A stretch of 17,427 nucleotides of DNA from an uncultured Fidelibacterota bacterium (GTDB lineage Bacteria > Marinisomatota > Marinisomatia > Marinisomatales > UBA1611), in NCBI GenBank assembly GCA_913045415.1, contig CAJWPW010000005.1, positions 1-17,427 on the forward strand. Direction: 5' to 3'. Position numbers and translations under genes: made by a program. The notes under the pieces were generated by a model that was not told the origin of the DNA, searched no databases, and saw nothing but the letters and a program-made list of their open reading frames with translations. Of the stretch, positions 1-8,300 are shown one piece after another. Within the stretch, counting starts at the first letter, position 1. Each line of letters starts with the position of its first letter.

Positions 1-44
1 TGGCTCACACACAAATCAAGGATGCGCTCCAATGGGCGAAATAA
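1..44 (+). CDS. C-terminal tail of an upstream gene, possibly a LolC/LolE-type permease (partial)
   Basis: The frame that starts at base 3 is open from the window edge and reads AHTQIKDALQWAK before a TAA at 42-44. It overlaps the lolD start codon by 13 nt, a typical arrangement for two subunits of one ABC transporter. The ending DALQWAK loosely resembles the (D/E)ALRYE close of LolC/LolE permeases, and such a permease is the usual neighbour of LolD. Only 13 residues are visible, so the identity is an inference; that a gene ends here is likely but not certain. Confidence 0.4.
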   Translation, partial: AHTQIKDALQWAK

Positions 45-709
45 TCTTACAGGCAAAAAATATTGATAAATCTTTTTCTAATGGAAAAACCAAACTATCT
101 GTTCTTAAGGATTTCTTCTTGGATGTGGATGTGGGCCAAATTATAACGATTATGGGGCAATCGGGTTCGGGGAAAACAACCGCACTAAATATTCTGGGCA
201 CATTGGATCAGGCCGATTCTGGGGAATTAACTATCAATGGGACACATGTTCATGACATGAATGAAGCTGAATTATCAACAATTCGGAACCGTGATATCGG
301 TTTTGTTTTCCAATTTCATCATTTATTACCAGAATTTTCAGCAATAGAAAATATTCTAATGCCAACATGGATAAATGGGGCGGATGACAGAAGAGATCAA
401 GCTCTAGACTTAATTGAAAAAATGGGATTATCAGAAAGAAAAGATCATTTCCCAAGCCAATTATCTGGAGGTGAAAGATCTCGAGTGGCAGTGGCCCGTG
501 CATTAATGAATAAGCCCAAGTTAGTTTTGGCAGATGAACCAACGGGAAACTTGGATGAAAAAAATGCAAATAAACTCATTGACCTTTTAGTTAAAATTAA
601 TAAAGATTTTCGTCAGGCGATCGTGCTTACAACGCACAATCCGAAAATCGCACGAATCGGCCACAAGCAATTCTTTTTAGAAAACGGATCCTTATCCGAA
701 AAACCATAA
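32..709 (+). CDS. lolD: Lipoprotein-releasing ABC transporter ATP-binding protein LolD
   Basis: This is the cytoplasmic ATPase that powers release of outer-membrane lipoproteins from the inner membrane to the LolA carrier, working with LolC/LolE permeases. At 225 residues it has the usual LolD length. Visible motifs are Walker A GQSGSGKT (42-49), the Q-loop FVFQFHHLLPEFSA (91-104), which is close to the LolD/MacB-class hallmark, the ABC signature LSGGERSRVAVARA (144-157), Walker B LVLADEP (164-170), D-loop GNLD (172-175) and the switch histidine in THN (His202). The ATG is preceded by AAGGA at 18-22, nine bases upstream, and lies inside the end of the upstream frame, suggesting translational coupling. 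The next gene, clpC, starts 7 nt after its stop. MacB-type export ATPases are the main alternative, but the Q-loop and size favour LolD. Confidence 0.9.
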   Translation: MGEIILQAKNIDKSFSNGKTKLSVLKDFFLDVDVGQIITIMGQSGSGKTTALNILGTLDQADSGELTINGTHVHDMNEAELSTIRNRDIGFVFQFHHLLPEFSAIENILMPTWINGADDRRDQALDLIEKMGLSERKDHFPSQLSGGERSRVAVARALMNKPKLVLADEPTGNLDEKNANKLIDLLVKINKDFRQAIVLTTHNPKIARIGHKQFFLENGSLSEKP

Positions 710-716
710 CCGAATC

Positions 717-3185
717 ATGAAAGAAAATTTTTCAAAGCGCGTCCAATTAATCATTAAACTATCTAAGGAAGAAGCGATTCGTCTGGGGCACAGTTATGTG
801 GGCTCGGAACATCTACTATTGGGTTTATTGAAGGAAAGCTCAGGATTAGGTAAGAAGGTTCTGGATGTGTACGACATTGATCCAAATGAAATGGTGTCTA
901 TGATCGAGGATATGATCAAAACTTCCGGCGGCACCATGACCCTTGGGCATTTACCTTTAACCCGTCGTGCGGAACGGATCCTTCGAAATGCATTCAGTGA
1001 AGCATCATCTCGCGGTGAAACCATTGCAGATGATGAACATTTACTCTTGGCTATGCTCAGGGAATCTGAAGGTATAGCCTTTGAAATATTGAAATCATTT
1101 TCATTGGATTATGATACAGTTGGTGACCTGATTAAAACCACCGAAGATGAACCGGATTTAGATACACCCATGTCATCGAAACCATCTTCCAAAAGCAAAA
1201 CACCAACAGTGGACCACTTTTCCCGCGACATTACCCAACTTGCCAGAAAAGGAAAATTGGATCCTGTGATCGGGCGAGAAAGTGAAATCGAACGTGTGGC
1301 TCAAATACTGACCCGGCGGAAGAAAAATAATCCTGTTTTAATTGGTGAACCCGGCGTTGGAAAAACAGCCATTATCGAAGGATTGGCTCAAATGATCATA
1401 CGGAAAACAGTTCCTAGGATTCTTCACAATCAACGAATTTTATCTCTAGACCTGGCTGCTATAGTTGCTGGAACGAAATATAGAGGGCAATTTGAAGAAC
1501 GTCTAAAAAGTATCATGGTGGAATTAGAGATGAGTGAGAATGTGATCATTTTTATTGATGAGATTCATACTCTGGTTGGTGCTGGGGGTGCTTCAGGTTC
1601 TTTAGATGCATCTAATATGTTTAAACCGTCCTTGGCTCGGGGAGATATTCATTGCATAGGTGCCACAACAATGGATGAATATCGGAAGTATATTGAAAAA
1701 GATGGGGCGTTGGATAGACGATTCCAAAAGATTACTATTAGCCCGCCTTCAATCGAAGAATCCACAGCTATTCTCCATGGGTTGAAAGAAAAGTATGCAG
1801 AGCATCATAAGGTGAATTATACCGATAATGCAATTGAAGCTTGCGTCCATTTGTCTGAACGGTATATTTCAGACAAATTCTTGCCGGATAAGGCCATTGA
1901 TGTAATGGATGAAGCGGGTGCCAAGGCACATATGTACAATCTTGAAGTACCAAAAAGTATTTTAGAAATTGAAGATGATCTTCAGCAAATAAGAGATCAA
2001 AAAGAGACAAAGGTCTCAAACCAGTTATTTGAAGAAGCGGCGGTCTTAAGAGATCAGGAAAGGAAATTGCTCCATCGATTGGGTATCGCACAAAAACAGT
2101 GGCAGAATGAAGAAGATGATAAATCTGTCCTGATTAATGCTGAACATATTGCAGATGTAGTTTCTCTCATGACAGGCATTCCACTATCAAAGGTAGCAGA
2201 ATCTGAAAGTCAACGATTGTTACACTTGAATCACGAATTAAGTAATTATATAATAGGGCAGGAAGAAGCAATTGTGAGTTTAACAAAGGCAATTCGCAGA
2301 TCCAGAACAGGATTAAAAAATCCAAACAGGCCTATAGGTGTTTTTCTCTTTCTCGGACCCACTGGCGTTGGGAAAACAGAATTAGCTAAATCATTAGCGA
2401 AATACTTATTCCCCCATAACCAGGCTTTGGTGAAGTTGGATATGTCTGAATTCACTGAACGGTTTTCCATTTCAAGATTAATCGGTGCACCTCCCGGGTA
2501 TGTTGGATATGAGGAAGGTGGTGAACTCACTGAAAAGGTGCGACGCAATCCTTACTCTGTTGTTTTGTTGGATGAAATTGAAAAAGCTCATCCAGATATA
2601 TATAATGTATTACTTCAAGTATTTGATGAAGGCATATTAACAGACGGACTTGGGAGAAAGATAGATTTCAAAAATTCTATTGTAATCATGACATCAAATC
2701 TGGGAACAAAGGATTTGAAAAATGATGGATTTGGTTTTGGTGGAAGTAAAGCTGAAGAGAAATATCAAAATATGAAAGAGCGAGTTATGGACAATGTTCA
2801 GGATCTTTTTTCTCCGGAACTAATGAATCGAATTGATGAATCTATTGTATTTCATTCTCTCTCTGAACAGAATGTGTATGACATAATTGATCTCCAGTTG
2901 TTTGACCTGATCCAAAACCTTTCCAAACTGGGACTAAAACTTAAAATGACAAAAACTGCAAAGAAACTCTTGGCGAAGAATGGATATGATGCAAAATATG
3001 GTGTTCGACCACTTCGAAGAGAGATTCAAAAGTCATTAGAAGATCCCATTTCAGAAATGATACTTAAACATGCATTTACCAAAGGGACAACCATTACAGT
3101 CAAAGCATTGAAAAAAAACCTGTATTTTGATTTTAATTCCAGTAAGAAATCCCAAGAGAAAAGGTCTAAATCATCGTCTGAATAG
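717..3185 (+). CDS. clpC: ATP-dependent Clp protease ATP-binding subunit ClpC
   Basis: This is a hexameric AAA+ unfoldase that feeds substrates to the ClpP peptidase. The 822 residues run in the standard ClpC order: two Clp_N repeats (about 1-145); a linker; AAA-1 with Walker A GEPGVGKT (210-217) and Walker B IIFIDEIH (277-284); a UVR-like middle segment rich in K, E and Q (about 424-460) that separates ClpC from ClpA; AAA-2 with Walker A GPTGVGKT (547-554) and Walker B VVLLDEIEKAH (615-625); and a D2 small domain containing YGVRPLRREIQ (761-771). A GFGF segment at 671-674 sits where the ClpP-docking loop belongs. The protein ends in a Lys/Ser-rich tail (808-822). No Shine-Dalgarno is visible before the ATG; the 7-nt gap after lolD suggests read-through from that gene. 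The adaptor/regulator genes ctsR, mcsA and mcsB, which neighbour clpC in Firmicutes, are not here. Confidence 0.95.
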   Translation: MKENFSKRVQLIIKLSKEEAIRLGHSYVGSEHLLLGLLKESSGLGKKVLDVYDIDPNEMVSMIEDMIKTSGGTMTLGHLPLTRRAERILRNAFSEASSRGETIADDEHLLLAMLRESEGIAFEILKSFSLDYDTVGDLIKTTEDEPDLDTPMSSKPSSKSKTPTVDHFSRDITQLARKGKLDPVIGRESEIERVAQILTRRKKNNPVLIGEPGVGKTAIIEGLAQMIIRKTVPRILHNQRILSLDLAAIVAGTKYRGQFEERLKSIMVELEMSENVIIFIDEIHTLVGAGGASGSLDASNMFKPSLARGDIHCIGATTMDEYRKYIEKDGALDRRFQKITISPPSIEESTAILHGLKEKYAEHHKVNYTDNAIEACVHLSERYISDKFLPDKAIDVMDEAGAKAHMYNLEVPKSILEIEDDLQQIRDQKETKVSNQLFEEAAVLRDQERKLLHRLGIAQKQWQNEEDDKSVLINAEHIADVVSLMTGIPLSKVAESESQRLLHLNHELSNYIIGQEEAIVSLTKAIRRSRTGLKNPNRPIGVFLFLGPTGVGKTELAKSLAKYLFPHNQALVKLDMSEFTERFSISRLIGAPPGYVGYEEGGELTEKVRRNPYSVVLLDEIEKAHPDIYNVLLQVFDEGILTDGLGRKIDFKNSIVIMTSNLGTKDLKNDGFGFGGSKAEEKYQNMKERVMDNVQDLFSPELMNRIDESIVFHSLSEQNVYDIIDLQLFDLIQNLSKLGLKLKMTKTAKKLLAKNGYDAKYGVRPLRREIQKSLEDPISEMILKHAFTKGTTITVKALKKNLYFDFNSSKKSQEKRSKSSSE

Positions 3186-3189
3186 ACTC

Positions 3190-3212
3190 TAGTCCGCCAT
3201 ATAGGTGGACTA
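3190..3212 (+). repeat. Palindrome/hairpin 1 between clpC and dnaK
   Basis: TAGTCCGCC (3190-3198) pairs with GGTGGACTA (3204-3212) across a 5-nt loop, giving a 9-bp stem with one G-U pair. It begins 4 nt after the clpC stop. No T-tract follows (the next bases are ATCAATCC), so it is not a canonical intrinsic terminator. It may be an mRNA 3'-end stabiliser or part of an operator with the second palindrome. Confidence 0.7.
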
Positions 3213-3232
3213 ATCAATCCCATCTGTCAAAT

Positions 3233-3256
3233 TGTACCACCATTGTCGGTGGTACA
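3233..3256 (+). repeat. Palindrome/hairpin 2 upstream of dnaK
   Basis: TGTACCACC (3233-3241) and GGTGGTACA (3248-3256) form a perfect 9-bp inverted repeat with a 6-nt spacer, about 64 nt before the dnaK start. Its right arm shares GGTGG and the final A with the right arm of the preceding palindrome. It does not match CIRCE (TTAGCACTC-N9-GAGTGCTAA), HAIR, or the CtsR direct repeat. No T-tract follows. It could act as DNA operator or RNA hairpin; the sequence alone does not decide. Confidence 0.7.
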
Positions 3257-3309
3257 TTCCTTGCCTAAATAAACCAGTTTTTTAACACAATTTTTGTTTT
3301 TCGATCAAA

Positions 3310-3314
3310 AGGAG
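3310..3314 (+). promoter_or_regulatory. Strong ribosome binding site of dnaK
   Basis: AGGAG at 3310-3314 lies five bases before the ATG at 3320 and fixes the dnaK start. It stands out because several neighbouring genes (clpC, tamB, tamA) have no recognisable Shine-Dalgarno. Confidence 0.8.
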
Positions 3315-3319
3315 AAAGA

Positions 3320-5221
3320 ATGGGCAAGATTATCGGAATTGACCTAGGAACCACAAACTCGTGTGTTGCCGTCTTAGAAGGTGGGGAACCTACAATAATC
3401 ACTAATCCAGAAGGCGGCCGGACGACACCGTCTGTTGTAGGATTTACAAAAGACGGTGATCGGCTTATTGGACAGGCCGCAAAACGCCAGGCAGTTACAA
3501 ATCCTGAAAACACTATTTTTTCTATAAAACGGTTCATGGGCAGGATGCATGATGAAGTTGGGACTGAATTGACTGAAGTTCCGTATAAAGTTGAGAAAAA
3601 TTCAAATGGTGCATGTGTGGTGAATGCAGGTGATAATGAGTACACTCCACCAGAAATTTCTGCTATGATTTTACAAAAACTTAAACAACAAGCAGAAGAA
3701 TATCTTGGGACAAAAGTCTCCGATGCGGTTATAACAGTTCCTGCTTATTTTAATGATTCTCAGCGTCAGGCAACGAAGGATGCAGGGAAGATCGCCGGAT
3801 TGAATGTTCGCCGAATTATTAATGAACCTACCGCAGCATCCCTTGCTTATGGTTTGGACAAAAAGAAAGATGAAAAGATTGCTGTTTTTGATCTGGGTGG
3901 TGGAACATTTGACATTTCCATCCTCGAATTAGGAGATGGTGTGTTTGAAGTAAAATCGTCCAATGGAGACGGGCATCTTGGTGGTGATGATTTTGACCAG
4001 AAAGTGATTGATTGGATAGCAGATGAATTCAACAAATCAGATGGGATCGATCTTCGAAAAGATGCAATGGCGCTTCAGCGTTTAAAAGAAGCAGCGGAAA
4101 CGGCAAAAAAAGAATTGTCTTCCTCAAAGCAAACCGATATTAATCTCCCTTTTGTTACGGCTGATGCATCCGGCCCTAAACATTTAAACCTGACACTTTC
4201 ACGCGCAAAATTTGAAGACTTGGTGAATGACCTTGTTGAGCGAACGATTCAACCTTGTATGCAAGCTATTAAAGATGCTGGTGTATCCAAAAGTGAAATT
4301 GATGAAGTAATCCTGGTGGGTGGTTCAACACGGATTCCAAAGATTCAAGAAAAAGTAAAAGAGATCTTTGGTAAAGAGCCGAATAAGAGTGTGAACCCTG
4401 ATGAAGTTGTTGCTCTGGGCGCTGCAATTCAGGGAGGTGTTCTTTCCGGTGATGTGGATGATATCCTACTATTAGATGTGACACCTCTTTCTCTGGGGAT
4501 TGAAACATTGGGCGGCGTTTCCACAAAACTCATTGAACGAAACACAACTATTCCCACTAAGAAATCGCAGGTATTCAGTACGGCTGCTGATAATCAAACC
4601 ACTGTTGAGATTCATGTGCTACAAGGTGAACGAGAAATGGCTCTGGATAATAAGACCATTGGCCGTTTCCATTTGGCGGACATTCCGCCTTCACCTCGCG
4701 GCATTCCACAAATTGAAGTTTCCTTCGATATCGATGCCAATGGTATTCTGAATGTAAATGCAAAAGATAAAGCCACAGGTAAAGAGCAAAGTATTCGAAT
4801 AGAAGCTTCCAGTGGATTATCCGATACCGAGATCGATAAATTGGTGAATGATGCCAAGAAACACGAAAGTGAAGATAAAGAAAAGCGCGAAAAGATTGAT
4901 TTGGTTAATCAAGCAGAACATTTAATCTATGAAACAGAGAAAAATGTGAAGGAACATGCTGAGAAATTAGATGATCCGGAAAAAGAGAGTTTAACTGAAA
5001 AAGTTGAAGAATTGAAAAAAGCCAAAGAAAGTGGTAGTGTAGATAATATTAAATCTGCCATGGAATCTTTAAATGCATTCTGGAGTACCGTAGCATCAAA
5101 AATGTATGATTCTGCAAAGCAGGAAGAGGATGCTTCAGGTGGTGAGTCAACGGATGGTACGGATGCAAAAAAGAAAAAAGAGAGTGAGATCGAAGACGCT
5201 GATTTTGAAGTTGTCGATTAA
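3320..5221 (+). CDS. dnaK: Chaperone protein DnaK (Hsp70)
   Basis: This is the cytoplasmic Hsp70 ATPase that binds exposed hydrophobic peptides, working with DnaJ and GrpE. At 633 residues it has near-standard length. The nucleotide-binding domain shows [12 protein letters not shown] (5-16), SIKRFMGR (68-75), [17 protein letters not shown] (137-153), the second phosphate motif [12 protein letters not shown] (189-200) and [14 protein letters not shown] (330-343). The linker and start of the substrate-binding domain are [19 protein letters not shown] (381-399). A charged helical lid follows (about 505-600), then a Gly/Ser/Lys tail ending DADFEVVD, the usual acidic close of bacterial DnaK. Neither grpE nor dnaJ is adjacent, so this is a lone dnaK locus. 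It has a strong ribosome binding site, a 134-nt leader with two palindromes, and a terminator directly after it, which suggests a monocistronic transcript. No convincing promoter hexamers were found by eye. Confidence 0.97.
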   Translation: MGKIIGIDLGTTNSCVAVLEGGEPTIITNPEGGRTTPSVVGFTKDGDRLIGQAAKRQAVTNPENTIFSIKRFMGRMHDEVGTELTEVPYKVEKNSNGACVVNAGDNEYTPPEISAMILQKLKQQAEEYLGTKVSDAVITVPAYFNDSQRQATKDAGKIAGLNVRRIINEPTAASLAYGLDKKKDEKIAVFDLGGGTFDISILELGDGVFEVKSSNGDGHLGGDDFDQKVIDWIADEFNKSDGIDLRKDAMALQRLKEAAETAKKELSSSKQTDINLPFVTADASGPKHLNLTLSRAKFEDLVNDLVERTIQPCMQAIKDAGVSKSEIDEVILVGGSTRIPKIQEKVKEIFGKEPNKSVNPDEVVALGAAIQGGVLSGDVDDILLLDVTPLSLGIETLGGVSTKLIERNTTIPTKKSQVFSTAADNQTTVEIHVLQGEREMALDNKTIGRFHLADIPPSPRGIPQIEVSFDIDANGILNVNAKDKATGKEQSIRIEASSGLSDTEIDKLVNDAKKHESEDKEKREKIDLVNQAEHLIYETEKNVKEHAEKLDDPEKESLTEKVEELKKAKESGSVDNIKSAMESLNAFWSTVASKMYDSAKQEEDASGGESTDGTDAKKKKESEIEDADFEVVD

Positions 5222-5239
5222 TCTTTTTTCTTAAGATTG

Positions 5240-5276
5240 AAAAAAGCTTTCGGCCGGTTGGTTGAGAGCTTTTTTT
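5240..5276 (+). terminator. Rho-independent terminator after dnaK
   Basis: AAAAAAGCTTTC (5240-5251) pairs with GAGAGCTTTTTT (5264-5275), giving 12 bp with one G-U, around a 12-nt loop. The 3' arm ends in a run of seven T (5270-5276). It starts 18 nt after the dnaK stop and is the best-formed terminator in the window. A shorter upstream stem (CTTTTTTC 5223-5230 with GAAAAAAG 5239-5246) would use the same A-tract and is mutually exclusive with it. Confidence 0.88.
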
Positions 5277-5283
5277 ATATATG

Positions 5284-5308
5284 GAACTCACTTCCAAAAT
5301 TAGAGTTC
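5284..5308. repeat. Short inverted repeat in the tamB leader
   Basis: GAACTC (5284-5289) and GAGTTC (5303-5308) form a perfect 6-bp inverted repeat with a 13-nt spacer. It lies between the dnaK terminator and the tamB start, in only 48 nt of non-coding DNA. Centre-to-centre spacing of the arms is 19 nt, compatible with a dimeric regulator, but a 6-bp repeat in AT-rich DNA can arise by chance. Confidence 0.35.
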
Positions 5309-5324
5309 ACATTGTAACCTTTCC

Positions 5325-8300
5325 ATGGTGCAAAACAAGAAAAAATACATACTCGGCATCAGTGCCGTCTTAATCCTGTTTTTAATGATACTGCTACGAG
5401 CAGCAGTCTGGGGAGAGTTCATTCAAAAAAAGTTTAATGAAAAGATTGCATCAACCGGTTGGTCTATCGATGTTGGATCATCATCCGGTACCCTATTTGG
5501 AACAATGCATTTTCAGAATATTTCTTTAAGCCATCAGGAAGGTTCCCAAATCCTGATAAAAAAATCATCCATTAATTTTGGACATATTGCATCCTTCTTC
5601 GGAGAAATAACTTTCGATATCTTGAGTATTGAAGGGCTGTCAACTGAATTCGATAAAACTTGGACAAAAATGGATTCATCAAAAGTTGGCAGACAACCCA
5701 TCAATATTCCATTCTATGTAAAATCATTTTTTGTTTCAGGGCAAATTATGTCAGCCTTCAATGAACAATTCTACAAAATAAATTTGAAAATTGGAGGTGA
5801 ATTTGAAGGTGGGACTCGCCCAATATTAGTTTGTGATCTATTTCAATTATCCATTGAAGAGAATCCAAATATGCTTGCAAACCTTCGTAGTCTAGTTTTG
5901 GGATTTGATGGATCATCTTTTTATCTCAATAAGGTCACGGGTGATATATTGGGGGTTCCGACCCGGGGTGAGATGATCTTTGATGATCAGCGTTCCTTAT
6001 TGACTGGAAATATGAATGTAAGTGAAATCAAAATTCCTGAAGAACTATTCACCAAATTACCGCTTAAAAATAAATTTTCTACTTTTTCAGGTAATTTTGA
6101 TTTTGAATCTGATTTGAAATATTTCTCCGGAACTTTGGTTCTTGAAAATGACCTTGGATTGGATATGATGGGAGAATTTTTAATAAGAAGACAAAAACAA
6201 GCGTGGGTTTTAAAGAAACTTCAATTAGCGGGAGAAATGTCCCAACTAAACATGAATGGTATTTGGCAAGCGGGTGAAGAAGTAAGTTGTACTCTGAATC
6301 TCATGAAATTGGATCTGAGTCGATGGATGACTGATCAGGCCCCAACTCAATTATCAGGATTAGCTATAATTGACGCTGGATTAACAAAATCCGGTTCATT
6401 GGATCAAATTGATTTGATACTGGAAATAATCGAATCCAAATTATATGATGATGGTGAAATATCCATTCAGGGGCAAGTATCCTACCAAGACAGTATAATT
6501 ACAACTGTAGATCCTGTAATGGTTATGGTGGGGGATAGTTATCTTACCATCAACGGGGAAGGCAATTTTAAGGATAATACTATCGATATTATGGCTGAAT
6601 TGGAACAGGCTGAGATTGAATTAGTGAATCAATTTCTACCAGGTAATTTTATGTCGGGCCGTGCAACAGGTAGTCTCAAGGTTCAAGGTGATTTTTATTC
6701 GCCATCCGCCAATGCAGAATTGATTTGTAATGATATAAAATTCGATGATTTTGAATTGAAATCACTTGAATTAAATTCTCAAATGTCTATTTCAGATTCT
6801 TTGACATCCGGATTTGTTGATATGAAAGCAGGTGCGGGATCATGGAGAGATAGATTCTTTGAAAATGGGACAGCCTATGCGACTCTTCGAAATGGTGAAG
6901 TAGATGTTGAAAATTGCCATTTTACATCAGGGGAAGATTATTTCCAAGCGTCCGGCAAATATGATGGAATTAAACTGTATTCAATCAACCGATTACAAGC
7001 GGTGTATCACAACCATTTTCTTGTGAATGCCCGTCCTGTTACTTTTTCATTCCAAGACTCGATCTTGATAGTAGACCCGTTTGAATTGCATATTAATGAC
7101 GGCATGTTGGAAGGAGTCATTACCGGAGGTGACAAACCGGAAGGACGTTTTAAAATGTCTAATTTTGACGCGGAGATCTTGACACAATTCCTTAAAGATA
7201 AGCGCTTCCAAGTATCCGGAATAATATTTGGTGAAGTTTGGTTACAATGGGTAAAAGATGCATTGGATATTGATGCGGACCTATCATTGAAAAATGGTCG
7301 ATATATGGATGAACCCTTTGATGAAATGACTCTTTCGTTCTTATTTAATAAAGGCATGCTTCATATGGATGATATTTCAATGACACGGGGTGAATCCATG
7401 GGACTTCAAGCCAATGGGATTCTACCCTTGGGTAAAAACCGTGTGGGGAAAACACCCATTTCCTTGAGATCAACTTTCTCTAATCTCTCCCTACAATTTA
7501 TCCACAAATTTATCCCAAAATTTTTTACGCTGGGTGGTGAATTATCGGGCTCTTTTCATTTAAAAGGTATTCCTGCCAATACTCAATTCACTTATGATTT
7601 TGATGTTCAAAATGGATTATTTGATAGTATTGAATTAGGTCATGTAATTGGAAATGGGTCATATGATGGTCGCAGACTTTTTGTGAAAAAAGTTGAGGCA
7701 ACCCATCCTGATGGAAAAATAACCGCTCAGGGGTCAGTTCCTTTTGATTTTAATATCAATTCACCCAGTATTGGCCGGTATTTTCCAGGAGAATCATTGG
7801 ATTTTCATGTATTGGCGCAATTGGGATCACTGCCATTTCTAACGCCATATATCGCGGATTTGGATTCAGTGCGTGGAGACATGGACATATCTTTATCCTT
7901 AACTGGCCCTGTAGAATCGATTCAACGAAGTGGTCATATCAAAGTGAAAAATGGGAGAATCTATACCCTATTGACCGCTGATCCGGTAACATCGGTTGAA
8001 GGTGAAGCCTTTATGAATCATAATCAATTAGTAATACAAGACCTTATAGCAACACTATATCATTCAAATGGGAAATATCCAAAACCAAAAAAGCAGAATA
8101 CAAATTTGTCAGGCTCTATGGATTTCACCCAGTTTTTTAATCCCGGTTACGATTTGCACCTAAAAGGGAAAGAAGCATCTTTTAAGGCGCTTTACTTGGA
8201 TGTCACAGGACAAAGTAATGTGGATGTAACTATTTCCGGGCGGGACACAATCACAATCGCCGGTACAATTGAATCTTTGGATGCAAATATTTTTTATGAA

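Noticed and set aside
234..569. Minus-strand open frame of 111 codons inside lolD
   Set aside because: It covers the antisense of the conserved ABC signature and Walker B; no independent coding evidence.
685..698. CGGAT-CCTT-ATCCG small hairpin at the end of lolD as a terminator before clpC
   Set aside because: Only 5 bp, inside the lolD coding region, with no T-tract; too weak to separate lolD from clpC.
3186..3319. A CIRCE element controlling dnaK
   Set aside because: The palindromes here do not contain TTAGCACTC or GAGTGCTAA or a 9-nt spacer, so HrcA control cannot be claimed.
3265..3645. Minus-strand open frame of 126 codons over the dnaK leader and start
   Set aside because: It lies opposite the highly conserved DnaK N-terminus, and its translation resembles no family. 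It is a shadow of codon use on the other strand.
7007..7357. Minus-strand open frame of 116 codons inside tamB
   Set aside because: It has no ribosome binding site and no recognisable domain, and it is fully contained in a well-supported gene.
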